A DNA stretch of 44,515 bases, from contig DDXI01000169.1 in assembly GCA_002347475.1 (NCBI GenBank), positions 1 through 44,515 of the forward strand, in the 5' to 3' direction. Source of the DNA: Peptococcaceae bacterium UBA2264 (lineage in GTDB: Bacteria > Bacillota > Desulfitobacteriia > Desulfitobacteriales > Desulfitobacteriaceae). The position numbers and the translations under genes are program-made. How positions within the stretch are numbered: the stretch's first letter is position 1; every line of letters starts with the position of its first letter. Positions 15,419 to 23,471 of the stretch are shown here, one piece after another. Under the pieces are notes generated by a model. It had not been told where the DNA came from. It did not search any database and was given only the letters and a program-made list of their open reading frames with translations.

Positions 15419-16306
15419 ATGTTTAACAGCAAATTCTCAATGGTATTTTCAACATTATTAACGGCTTTTCTACTGGTAATATTCCTTGCTGCTCCGTCCG
15501 AGGCCGCTCAAATTAAAAGATTTAAATCTGATCTAATAAAAATTACTTCCCCAGCCGTGAACAACTCTGAATGCTGCCAATTTATAACAATTGAAGGAAC
15601 CAGTTCTTTAAATGAGCTCTGGCTTTGCCTGAGAGGCCCACAGGGCGAAATTACAACTTATCCGGTTAATGTCTGTGCAGGGAAGTTTTCAGCAAAAATC
15701 TGGCTGCGTTTTGGTGTTGGAAAATATACTGTCTGGGCAGGAGACAACAACAGAAAATTTGATGGCAGAATACGGTTTGATGTTCAGAATACCTCTTCCG
15801 AAAATTATCTCGCTCTGACTCCCTCGGGTTTTGTAAACAGTAAAGACCCGAAGATTATTGCCATAGCCTCTTCCATCACGAACGATAAGATGACAATGAT
15901 GGAAAAATCAAAGGCTGTTCATGACTGGGTAACCGATCATATCACTTATGACACCAATGCCTATTACTCAGGAATCATTGGCATGAATACAGCGTCTGCG
16001 GTAATAGAAAGCAGTAAAGGAACATGCCGGGACTATTCCTTTGTCTACGCGGCAATAGCCCGGGCAGCAGGAATACCAACCAAAGTTGTTTATGGAAATG
16101 CTTTGAACAGCAGAACCAAAGAGTTTGAGAAACATGCCTGGAATCAATCTCTCATCGACGGAGTCTGGGTTAATGTCGATACAACGTGGGATGCCGGCTA
16201 TATCAATAACAAGAAATTTATCGCAGCGAACATAAATGCCTACTTTAATGCGGATACGGAAAAATTCAACAAAACCCACTATCTGACCGCGACCACTCTT
16301 TATTAG
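15419..16306 (+). CDS. Secreted transglutaminase-like cysteine enzyme
   Basis: The 295-residue protein has a signal peptide (residues about 1-30, cleavage near S-E-A-A), a beta-rich N-terminal domain (about 35-130) and a transglutaminase-core domain (about 150-295). The catalytic triad is complete: Cys203 in KGTCRDYS, His239 in EKHAWNQ and Asp254 in VDTTWD. Members of this superfamily include protein cross-linkers, amidases and proteases, and the reaction here cannot be read from sequence. AGAAGGAG precedes the ATG. The gene stands alone between the tandem c-di-GMP-I leader and a strong terminator, directly downstream of the CWB2 surface-protein gene. Predicted expression is at low c-di-GMP, opposite to that neighbour. 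Processing or cross-linking of the surface protein is a hypothesis. Confidence 0.92.
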   Translation: MFNSKFSMVFSTLLTAFLLVIFLAAPSEAAQIKRFKSDLIKITSPAVNNSECCQFITIEGTSSLNELWLCLRGPQGEITTYPVNVCAGKFSAKIWLRFGVGKYTVWAGDNNRKFDGRIRFDVQNTSSENYLALTPSGFVNSKDPKIIAIASSITNDKMTMMEKSKAVHDWVTDHITYDTNAYYSGIIGMNTASAVIESSKGTCRDYSFVYAAIARAAGIPTKVVYGNALNSRTKEFEKHAWNQSLIDGVWVNVDTTWDAGYINNKKFIAANINAYFNADTEKFNKTHYLTATTLY

Positions 16307-16366
16307 ATTACTACCCAGATACATAATATTTTTTAAATAGATTATTATTTGAGGCGGACAAAATAT

Positions 16367-16405
16367 AAATCCCTTAAAGCTGTAATGTCAGGCTTTAAGG
16401 GATTT
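16367..16405. terminator. Bidirectional terminator between the transglutaminase-like gene and phoU
   Basis: A perfect 14-pair stem (AAATCCCTTAAAGC at 16367-16380 with its complement at 16392-16405) has A/T-rich ends on both sides, suited to termination in both directions. Confidence 0.85.
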
Positions 16406-16446
16406 ATTATCTAAGAGGATTGGAAAAATGTACAGGTCTCTTTAAC

Positions 16447-17106
16447 TTATTGATTAAGATCCGGACGATTACCGGTTACTGTATAAACTATTTCCTCGGC
16501 AATATTTGTGCAGTAGTCGCCCATACGCTCCATGAAGCGGGCGGCAAACAAGAGGTAATTGGCCTGGTTGATTGTTTTGGGATCAGACATCATTAAAACA
16601 AGCAGTTCCCGGAAAATCTGGGAATAGAGATGATCGACCTGGTGATCGATTTCCGCCATTTCCTGAGCTATCGCCGGATCTTCTTCAACGTAGGCTTTTA
16701 GTCCTCGGGCAATCATATCCTGCACCAGTGTACTCATCCTGGGGATATCGATAAGCGGTTTAATCAGTTTTTCTTTGCCGATGCGGATAGTTACTTTGGC
16801 GACATCAACAGATAAATCACCCATCCTTTCCAGATACATGGAAATTTTAAAGCCGGCTACTACCTTGCGCAGATCACGGGCTAAAGGTTGTTGGGTAGCG
16901 ATTAATAAAATGCATTTTTCCTCAATCAAACTTTGCAACTGATTCAATTGCAGGTCTCCGGCGATGACCGAATTAGCCTTCTCCAGATTTTGACTATATA
17001 ATGTTTCCACAGCCAGGGCGATGCGTTGTTCAACCAGGGTTCCCAATTCCAGAATCCGCTCGCGCAATTCTTCCAAAGCATTGTCAAATTGTTGGCGGGT
17101 AGCCAA
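16447..17106 (-). CDS. phoU: Phosphate signalling protein PhoU
   Basis: This 219-residue all-helical protein has two PhoU repeats, each with the E/D-x-x-x-D-rich metal-site signature around MYLERMGDLSVDVAK and FMERMGDYCTNIAEE. PhoU damps Pst transport and signals phosphate sufficiency to PhoR-type kinases at the membrane. It starts at TTG behind AAGGAG. It is the last gene of the leftward pstC-pstA-pstB-phoU operon, 56 bp after pstB. No PhoR/PhoB pair is seen in the window. Confidence 0.95.
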   Translation of the reverse strand: MATRQQFDNALEELRERILELGTLVEQRIALAVETLYSQNLEKANSVIAGDLQLNQLQSLIEEKCILLIATQQPLARDLRKVVAGFKISMYLERMGDLSVDVAKVTIRIGKEKLIKPLIDIPRMSTLVQDMIARGLKAYVEEDPAIAQEMAEIDHQVDHLYSQIFRELLVLMMSDPKTINQANYLLFAARFMERMGDYCTNIAEEIVYTVTGNRPDLNQ

Positions 17107-17162
17107 TTATATCAACTCCTTGTTTGATAAAGTCCTAATATAGTGATGAGGATAAGGACAGA

Positions 17163-17915
17163 TCAGCCGAAACGGCCTGTAATGTAGTCTTCGGTTTCTT
17201 TTTTGGCCGGTCTGGTAAATATCACGCCAGTATTATTTTCTTCAATAAGTTCCCCGTTTAAGAAGAAAGCTGTGCGGTCGGAAACCCGGGAAGCCTGGTG
17301 CATGTTATGGGTGACAATAATAATGGTATAATGACTTTTTAACTGAGCAATCAGTTCTTCAATTTTCATTGTCGAGATAGGGTCAAGAGCCGAGGTCGGT
17401 TCATCCATCAGCAAGATCTCCGGTTCAACTGCCAGCAGGCGGGCGATACAGAGTCTCTGCTGCTGCCCGCCGGAAAGTCCCAGAGCAGATTCATGTAATC
17501 TGTCTTTGACCTCATTCCAGAGGACCGCCTTATGGAGACTGCTTTCGACAATTTCGCTTAACTTTTTCTTGTTTTTTTCCCCGTGAATGTGCGGTCCGTA
17601 AGCAACATTTTCAAAAACAGACTTGGGAAAGGGATTAGGCCTTTGAAAAACCATGCCTACTTTTTTGCGCAGGAGGTCAACATCAGTGTCATGGTGATAA
17701 ATATCCTGGCCGTCTATGAAAATTTTGCCGTGGATATGTACATTTGGCAGCAGGTCGTGCATCCGGTTCAAGGCGCGGATAAATGTGGATTTACCGCAGC
17801 CGGAGGGACCAATCAAAGCAGTCACACTATTCTCGGCTATCGTCAGATTGATCTTGTTCAGGGCTTGTTGATCACCGTAATACAAATCGAGATTATCAAC
17901 ACTAATTTTATCCAT
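17163..17915 (-). CDS. pstB: Phosphate ABC transporter ATP-binding protein PstB
   Basis: This 250-residue ABC ATPase has Walker A (GPSGCGKST, about residue 36), the PstB-typical FQRPNPFPKSVFENVAYGP stretch, the signature LSGGQQQRLCIARLLA, Walker B (ILLMDEPTSALDP) and the H-loop (IIVTHNMHQASRV). It powers high-affinity phosphate import through PstC/PstA. It starts at ATG with AGGAG seven bases upstream, 15 bp after pstA. Confidence 0.97.
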   Translation of the reverse strand: MDKISVDNLDLYYGDQQALNKINLTIAENSVTALIGPSGCGKSTFIRALNRMHDLLPNVHIHGKIFIDGQDIYHHDTDVDLLRKKVGMVFQRPNPFPKSVFENVAYGPHIHGEKNKKKLSEIVESSLHKAVLWNEVKDRLHESALGLSGGQQQRLCIARLLAVEPEILLMDEPTSALDPISTMKIEELIAQLKSHYTIIIVTHNMHQASRVSDRTAFFLNGELIEENNTGVIFTRPAKKETEDYITGRFG

Positions 17916-17930
17916 TGCATTTCTCCTAAA

Positions 17931-18767
17931 TTATTTTCCCAGCAAACGCTTTTGGTAAAAGCGAATGGGCAAGGATAAACACAGATTAAATATCAAAACC
18001 ACGATAATCAGCAGAGCGGCCGTGCCGTCGGCAATCTGATCGGCATTGGTTCCGGGCAGGGGATTGGACTTAACCGCGAATAAATGAACGGCCAGGGTTT
18101 CTCCGGCAGCCAGCGGATTAACATCAAAGAGCTGGCGGGAGACATTCATTCCGGCTGTAAATATCAGAATGGCGGTTTCTCCCAGAGCCCGGCCGGCAAC
18201 CAGAGTAATGCCGGTCATCAACCCCGGCAGGGCTGTCGGCAAAATTACCTTGCGCAAGGTTTGCCACATATTGGCTCCCAGAGCCAGACTGGCTTCCTTG
18301 TAGTTTTCTGGCACTGAGCGTACCGATTCTTCAGTTACCCGGACCAGAATCGGCAGGTTAAGCAAAGCCAGGGTAGCGGCTCCGCCAAGAATTGTGAATC
18401 CCAAACCGAATACCTGGACAAAGATAATCATACCGAAAAGGCCAAAGACAATGGACGGGACGGTGGCTAAACTCTCCGTACTCAGGCGTATCAGGTCTGT
18501 ATACTTATTGGCAGGGGCATATTCTGCCAGATAAATCCCCGCCCCGATCCCCACTGGTAAAGAGAAAACCAGGGATAATAATAAAATGTAAAAAGAGTTG
18601 AAAAGCTGGGAGCTCACACCATCCCGGCCGGTAAAAAACTCCAGACTAAAACAGGGCAGACCCCGGCCGAGAATAAAGACCAAAAACCAGCCTAACAAAA
18701 TAATAATTGAGGAGGCTGCCAGCCATAGCAGGGAAGTAGCCAAACGATCGGCCTGTCTTGGTTTCAA
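17931..18767 (-). CDS. pstA: Phosphate ABC transporter permease PstA
   Basis: The 278-residue inner-membrane protein has about six transmembrane helices and the binding-protein-dependent permease EAA loop (ENYKEASLALGANMWQT). It starts at TTG behind a GGGGGG ribosome site and overlaps the pstC stop by four bases. It forms the phosphate channel with PstC. Confidence 0.95.
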   Translation of the reverse strand: MKPRQADRLATSLLWLAASSIIILLGWFLVFILGRGLPCFSLEFFTGRDGVSSQLFNSFYILLLSLVFSLPVGIGAGIYLAEYAPANKYTDLIRLSTESLATVPSIVFGLFGMIIFVQVFGLGFTILGGAATLALLNLPILVRVTEESVRSVPENYKEASLALGANMWQTLRKVILPTALPGLMTGITLVAGRALGETAILIFTAGMNVSRQLFDVNPLAAGETLAVHLFAVKSNPLPGTNADQIADGTAALLIIVVLIFNLCLSLPIRFYQKRLLGK

Positions 18768-19645
18768 TAGGAAGCCCCCCTTCTGACCGAGATGCGTACC
18801 AGGATAATTAAAATCAGGGAGATCAAGAGTAGGATCAGCGACATCATAAACAAGGCATTATTCCAGGTCGAACCAAAGGGGGTATTGCCCATTTCCATTA
18901 CAATGTTGCTGGTTAAGGTTGAGGTGGGAGCTACCAGAGACTGAGGGAAGCGCGAGGAGTTACCGATGACCATTTGGACAGCCATTGTTTCTCCGATTGC
19001 TCTGGCCATGGCTAAAATGACAGCAGTCATAACGCCGGGCATTGCGGCAGGGAGAAGAATCTTCCGGATCGTTTGCCAGCGGGTTGCGCCCAATGCCAGG
19101 GAAGCCTCTTTATAGGTAGCGGGCAGGGAACGCAGGGAATCTTCGGAAATACTGATAACTGTAGGTAAAATCATTATGGCCAGCACAATTCCGCCGGCCA
19201 GCAGGCCATAACCTGTCGGCGCCTGGGTTGTTTTCCGGATGAGATCGACAAAGACTATGATTCCCACATAGCCGTAGACGACCGACGGTATTCCGGCAAA
19301 AAGTTCGGTGGCCGGTCTCATAAGGGAGCGTACTTTGGGAGGGGCAATTTCAGCCATAAAAACCGCTGCGGCCAAACCCAGCGGTCCGCCCAGAATAATG
19401 GCAATTGCTGTCGTAGCCAGGGAACCGGTAATAAAAGTCAAGGCACCATAGTGGTTTGTTTCAGGATTCCAGTAGCTGCTGGTAAAAAACTCCAGAATAC
19501 TGGCTTGTCGAAAAGTTGATAAGCCCTGGATACCGACAAACCAGATAATAGAAATGATTATCAGGGAAACCAAGACAGCACTGCTGATAAATAAATATCT
19601 GGCCATGTGATTATATAACTGCACAGCTGATTTCCGGTGGGCCAA
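18764..19645 (-). CDS. pstC: Phosphate ABC transporter permease PstC
   Basis: This permease has about six transmembrane helices, the EAA loop (ATYKEASLALGATRWQT) and PstC-specific residues around the second periplasmic region. The longest frame reaches 19738, but GGAGGTG lies six bases before the TTG at 19645. That start (293 residues, M-A-H-R-K) fits the family and is preferred. It is the first gene of the operon. Unusually no pstS precedes it; the nearest PstS-like gene is at 21423 on the other strand. Confidence 0.93.
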   Translation of the reverse strand: MAHRKSAVQLYNHMARYLFISSAVLVSLIIISIIWFVGIQGLSTFRQASILEFFTSSYWNPETNHYGALTFITGSLATTAIAIILGGPLGLAAAVFMAEIAPPKVRSLMRPATELFAGIPSVVYGYVGIIVFVDLIRKTTQAPTGYGLLAGGIVLAIMILPTVISISEDSLRSLPATYKEASLALGATRWQTIRKILLPAAMPGVMTAVILAMARAIGETMAVQMVIGNSSRFPQSLVAPTSTLTSNIVMEMGNTPFGSTWNNALFMMSLILLLISLILIILVRISVRRGASY

Positions 19646-19744
19646 AATTGCACCTCCGAACATATAGAGTTTTCTTTTCTTCCTGATCAGTTTTTTTGAT
19701 TTAATTATGTAACTGTACATGTTTATTCGCTGAAGCACAAAGAT

Positions 19745-19852
19745 ATTCCTGCCTGTATACTGTACTTTGCATTCTGCGAAACGAACAGGAAAAGGAAAGA
19801 TTGTTCGGCAATATTTTGTAATTCAGGCAGGAATCAGAACATATTTGCCGAA
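19745..19852. repeat. Two interlocking inverted repeats in the pstC-ytxH divergent gap
   Basis: A perfect 11-bp inverted repeat (ATTCCTGCCTG at 19745-19755 and CAGGCAGGAAT at 19824-19834) interlocks with a second 8-bp one (TTCGGCAA at 19804-19811 and TTGCCGAA at 19845-19852). As RNA or cruciform the two would be mutually exclusive or form a pseudoknot. No known motif is recognised. Confidence 0.6.
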
Positions 19853-19904
19853 GAAAGTGCTATAGCTTTTCTCCAATAAAGATTTAAGGGATAGAAAGGA
19901 GAGA

Positions 19905-20240
19905 ATGAATATGTCAAACGGAGTATACAGGGATCACGGTATGGGGACAATAGTTATTGCTGCATTAGTCGGAGGAATAGCCGGGGCAGCGGTGGGCTTG
20001 ATGCTGGCACCAAAAAGCGGACGGGAACTGCGGCATGATATCGGCTTCAAAGCGCGCCAAACTATACAGGAGATAGAGGATGTTGCTGAAGCAAAAGTCG
20101 ATAAGATCCATGATGTCGGTGATGATTTGGTTCGCGAAGGAAAACGTCTGGCTGATGACCTGAAGAAAATTTTCAGTGAGTTCAGACAGGCACTTTCCAA
20201 AAGCGAAATTGAAATTGGTTTGGAATCGGAAAAGACCTGA
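19905..20240 (+). CDS. YtxH-domain protein
   Basis: This 111-residue protein has one glycine/alanine-rich transmembrane segment near the N-terminus (about 17-35), followed by the YtxH signature L-M-L-A-P-K-S-G-R-E-L-R and an amphipathic, charged helix to the end. YtxH-family proteins are small membrane-associated proteins, often stress-induced, without a settled biochemical role. AAGGAG precedes both ATG 19905 and ATG 19911, and the spacing favours the second. It stands alone, divergent from the pst operon. Confidence 0.85.
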   Translation: MNMSNGVYRDHGMGTIVIAALVGGIAGAAVGLMLAPKSGRELRHDIGFKARQTIQEIEDVAEAKVDKIHDVGDDLVREGKRLADDLKKIFSEFRQALSKSEIEIGLESEKT

Positions 20241-20307
20241 GAATAGGCCTTATCAGAGGCAATAACTTGTCAATATAGCTAAACTGAGTTACAATTACCT
20301 TAGTGCA

Positions 20308-20313
20308 TATAAT
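20308..20313 (+). promoter_or_regulatory. -10 element of the tRNA-Leu promoter
   Basis: A perfect TATAAT lies 15 bases before the tRNA 5' end. No good -35 is seen at the right spacing (TGAGTT at 17 bp). Confidence 0.5.
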
Positions 20314-20328
20314 GCAAACAAGGGTGTC

Positions 20329-20413
20329 GCGGGAATGGCGGAACTGGCAGACGCACTGGATTTAGGTTCCAGCGGGTAACTCCGTGCAGGTTCAAGTCCT
20401 GTTTCCCGCACCA
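20329..20413 (+). tRNA. tRNA-Leu (anticodon UAG)
   Basis: The cloverleaf is complete: acceptor GCGGGAA pairs with TTCCCGC, the anticodon stem CTGGA/TCCAG holds loop TTTAGGT with anticodon TAG, a long variable arm (GCGGGTAACTCCGT) marks a class II tRNA, and the T-arm is GCAGGTTCAAGTCCTGT-like. The 3' CCA is encoded. It reads CUA and other CUN leucine codons. Confidence 0.96.
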
Positions 20414-20425
20414 ATGAAAAAGTCC

Positions 20426-20460
20426 AAGTACGCTGAGGAAAAACCACAGCGTACTTTTTC
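20426..20460 (+). terminator. Terminator after tRNA-Leu
   Basis: AAGTACGCTG (20426-20435) pairs with CAGCGTACTT (20447-20456), followed by TTT. It ends the tRNA transcript before pheA. Confidence 0.8.
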
Positions 20461-20517
20461 ATGCTTGCCTGTAGACCTGAACCAGTATGGAATAAACAAC
20501 AAGGAGGGACTTGCTTT

Positions 20518-21375
20518 ATGAAAGTTGGTTATCTGGGACCGAGGGGAACATTCAGCGAAGAAGCCGCTTCCCGTTGTTTTAAGCGGCAGGATGTGCAGCT
20601 GGTGGCTTTTCCGACTATTATAGATGTTTTGGAAGAAGTGCAATCAGGCCTGATTGACAAAGCAGTTGTACCAATAGAAAATACTTACGAAGGATCGATC
20701 ACAATGGCGGTGGACAGTTTAGCAGCCAGCCCGGATTTGTTTGTGCAGGGGGAAATTACCATGGCTATTTCCCAGAATCTGCTGGGGGTGGAAGAAGCCG
20801 AACTGGCTGATATCAAAGAGGTATGGTCCATACCTGCGGCTCTTGCCCAGTGCCGCAAATTTATCAGGGAACGCCGTCTGCTGACCAGGAGTTTCGACAG
20901 TACGGTTTCGGCAGCTACAGAAGTGAAAAAACAAGATCGGAGAGATGTGGGGGCAATTGCCTCAGAATGGGCAGCCAAACAGCTGGGCTTGCGAATTCTG
21001 GCAGGCAACATTCAGGATTCATCTGAAAACCATACCCGCTTTGTAGTTGTGACCAAGGGACAGCAATTCCTGGCTGCCCCTAAGAAAACCATGCTGCAGG
21101 TCGTGCCTAGTCAGGAGCATATTGGTGTGCTGTCTAATATAGCCCACGTCTTTGCCTCTCTGAACCTCAATCTCTCCTGGATTGAATCCCGCCCCACAAA
21201 GACCAAACTGGGAACTTACCAGTTCTATCTTGATGTTGAAGCCGGTCTGGAAGATAAGCGGATGGCTAAAGCCCTTTCAATCCTGCGTATTTTGGATAAT
21301 AAGGTAAGAGTTCTGGGAAGTTATGTGACAATAGACGACCCTGACTGGACGGAAAATGATGAAAATCTGGAGTGA
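20518..21375 (+). CDS. pheA: Prephenate dehydratase PheA
   Basis: The 285-residue enzyme converts prephenate to phenylpyruvate for phenylalanine synthesis. The dehydratase domain (about 1-180) has the N-terminal GPRGTFSEEAA motif, ENTYEGSITMAVD and the catalytic T-R-F (ENHTRFVVV). The C-terminal ACT domain (about 195-275) has the ESRP Phe-binding motif, so feedback inhibition by phenylalanine is expected. No chorismate mutase domain is fused. A longer frame runs from 20461 through the tRNA terminator. The ATG at 20518, with AAGGAGGG upstream, is the likely start. Confidence 0.95.
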   Translation: MKVGYLGPRGTFSEEAASRCFKRQDVQLVAFPTIIDVLEEVQSGLIDKAVVPIENTYEGSITMAVDSLAASPDLFVQGEITMAISQNLLGVEEAELADIKEVWSIPAALAQCRKFIRERRLLTRSFDSTVSAATEVKKQDRRDVGAIASEWAAKQLGLRILAGNIQDSSENHTRFVVVTKGQQFLAAPKKTMLQVVPSQEHIGVLSNIAHVFASLNLNLSWIESRPTKTKLGTYQFYLDVEAGLEDKRMAKALSILRILDNKVRVLGSYVTIDDPDWTENDENLE

Positions 21376-21422
21376 CAACAGAGCAGTTGCAGGACTGTCT
21401 GAAATTGCGAGGGGGAAATTTA

Positions 21423-22301
21423 ATGTTTAGAATGAAAGCCCAAATAGCTCTCTTAGGTACTGCTTTATTACTGCTTATGGCCTTGGCAGGATGCGGATAT
21501 AATAATGCCCCGAAAACTGAACCGAATGGAGCGGACTCTTCACAACTTGTCATTGACAAAAAAATTATTTCTGCTGCCGGGGCCACTTCCCTCCAGCCGC
21601 TGGCCAAAATTGCGGCTGAGGAATTCATGGATAAATACCCTGAGGTACAGATAAATGTCAGCGGCGGTGGTTCCCTGACAGGTCTGAATAACGTAGCCAG
21701 CGGCGCTATCGATATCGGCAACTCCGATGTGCCTGTGACAGCAGAACTGCAGGATAAGGGACTGGTTGATCATCTGGTCTGTATCGCACCTTTTCTGATC
21801 ATTGTGAACAAAAATGTGACGGTAGACAGTCTGAGTAAAGCACAGCTTACTGCTATATTCAGCGGCAGAATCAGAAACTGGCAAGAAGTCGGCGGCAGTG
21901 ACCAGAGGATTTCAATCTTCGGGCGGGCAGCATCTTCCGGTACTCGTCTGACCATAAAAAATATAGTTATGGATGGAGCTGAGTTTACAAATGATGCCGT
22001 AGCCGTAGATTCTACCGGAAATCTGCTTACCGGGATTGCCCAAACTCCAGGTTCTATCGGGTATATTGACGCAGCTTATCTGAATGATTCTGTCAAAGCC
22101 CTCAAATACAATGGAGTGTCTTACAGTGTAGAAACTGTTGCGAACGGCCAGTACCCGATTTATTCCTTCGAACACATGTACACCAGGGGAGAGGCTGTCG
22201 GCACAGTCAAAGCCTTTATAGAATATATCCTGAGTGACGAGTTCCAGGATAATTTTGTTGAAAAGGCCGGCTTTATTCCGCTAAGTAAAGTGCAGCACTA
22301 A
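21423..22301 (+). CDS. PstS-like phosphate-binding lipoprotein
   Basis: The 292-residue protein has a lipoprotein signal (lipobox L-A-G-C, Cys about residue 22). A periplasmic-binding fold of the PstS type follows, with the phosphate-loop pattern AAGATSLQPLAK, then SGGGSLTGLNNV, DIGNSDVP and GRAASSGTR. It is probably the missing substrate-binding component for the pstCAB operon 1.8 kb away on the other strand. The ATG at 21423 with GAGGGGG upstream is preferred over the frame beginning inside the pheA stop. Its position between pheA and argF is unusual. Confidence 0.9.
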   Translation: MFRMKAQIALLGTALLLLMALAGCGYNNAPKTEPNGADSSQLVIDKKIISAAGATSLQPLAKIAAEEFMDKYPEVQINVSGGGSLTGLNNVASGAIDIGNSDVPVTAELQDKGLVDHLVCIAPFLIIVNKNVTVDSLSKAQLTAIFSGRIRNWQEVGGSDQRISIFGRAASSGTRLTIKNIVMDGAEFTNDAVAVDSTGNLLTGIAQTPGSIGYIDAAYLNDSVKALKYNGVSYSVETVANGQYPIYSFEHMYTRGEAVGTVKAFIEYILSDEFQDNFVEKAGFIPLSKVQH

Positions 22302-22312
22302 AGACATGAGAC

Positions 22313-22324
22313 GGTTGTACAACC
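22313..22324. promoter_or_regulatory. 12-bp perfect palindrome before argF
   Basis: GGTTGTACAACC is a perfect palindrome just after the PstS-like gene and about 110 bases before argF. It does not resemble an ARG box. An operator is possible but unproven. Confidence 0.3.
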
Positions 22325-22434
22325 CGGGATATTTTGCTAAAGTAGAAACTAGCAAATAATTGTATTAGCCAGGATAATTTAAACAAGGCGATATTGGCGA
22401 TATTAATGTAGAAAAGATTAAAGGATGGTTGTAA

Positions 22435-23376
22435 ATGTTTAAGCTTGAGAAAGAAGAATTTAAGGGCCGGGATTTCATTAGTCTGAAGGATTTTGCTCCG
22501 GAGCAAATTGGTTATATGTTGGACGTGGCGGCACATCTGAAAGATGAACACAGGGCCGGGATTGCTCATCCCATCCTGCAGGGCAAATCCCTGGCTATGA
22601 TATTTACCAAGTCATCAACCCGGACCCGAGTGGCTTTTGAGGCCGGTATTTATCAGCTGGGCGGACAGGCCTTGTTCTTAAGCAACCGTGATATCCAATT
22701 GGGACGGGGAGAACCTATAGCAGATACTGCCAGGGTGCTTTCGCGCATGGTTGACGGCATCATGATCAGGACTTTCAGCCATCAGGAGGTTTTGGATCTG
22801 GCCGAACATGCCACCATACCGGTGATCAATGGTCTGACTGATTTACTGCACCCGACCCAGGTTATGGCTGATTTGCTTACTATTCAGGAACATAAAGGAA
22901 GGCTGGCCGGTTTGAAAATGGCTTACATCGGGGACGGGAATAATATGGCTCATTCCCTGATGTTTGCTGCCAAAATGGGTCTTCATGTTGTTGTGGCATC
23001 TCCCGAGGGCTATAAACCTGATTCGGAAATCGTCGCTGCAGCCCAAACTGCTGCCCGTAGCAACGGGGGGGAGGTAGACGTTATGGATGATCCTCTGGCT
23101 GCTGCCAGGGAGGCTGATGTTCTCTATACTGATGTCTGGACCAGTATGGGTCAGGAAGAAGAGACGGCTATTCGGCTCAAAGCTTTTAAGGGTTATCAGA
23201 TAAATTCCCGGGTTCTGAAACTTGCCCATAAAGATGCCATTGTTTTGCACTGTCTGCCGGCCCATCGCGGCGAGGAAATAAGTGCGGAGGTTTTCGAAGG
23301 ACCACAATCGCTGGTCTTCGAGGAAGCTGAAAACAGGCTGCATGCCCACAAAGCAATAATGGCATTGGTAATGTAG
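22435..23376 (+). CDS. argF: Ornithine carbamoyltransferase ArgF
   Basis: The 313-residue enzyme condenses carbamoyl phosphate and ornithine to citrulline in arginine synthesis. The carbamoyl-phosphate loop (KSSTRTRVAFE, about residue 55), H-P-T-Q (about 140) and the ornithine-site HCLPAHRGEEI (about 266) are all present. AAGGATGG precedes the ATG. It stands apart from other arg genes here. A GGCAGG hairpin (23377-23393) follows the stop but lacks a T-run. Confidence 0.96.
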   Translation: MFKLEKEEFKGRDFISLKDFAPEQIGYMLDVAAHLKDEHRAGIAHPILQGKSLAMIFTKSSTRTRVAFEAGIYQLGGQALFLSNRDIQLGRGEPIADTARVLSRMVDGIMIRTFSHQEVLDLAEHATIPVINGLTDLLHPTQVMADLLTIQEHKGRLAGLKMAYIGDGNNMAHSLMFAAKMGLHVVVASPEGYKPDSEIVAAAQTAARSNGGEVDVMDDPLAAAREADVLYTDVWTSMGQEEETAIRLKAFKGYQINSRVLKLAHKDAIVLHCLPAHRGEEISAEVFEGPQSLVFEEAENRLHAHKAIMALVM

Positions 23377-23471
23377 GGCAGGCATAACCTGCCAATCAAG
23401 TTGAGATAGTTGAAATATGAAGCGAATAGCTGCTTTAAGGGAGAATCAGTGATGAGAGGAGGGCTTGCTTG

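Noticed and set aside
20461..20517. N-terminal extension of pheA
   Set aside because: It starts at the tRNA terminator; a strong ribosome site and the family N-terminus mark the ATG at 20518.
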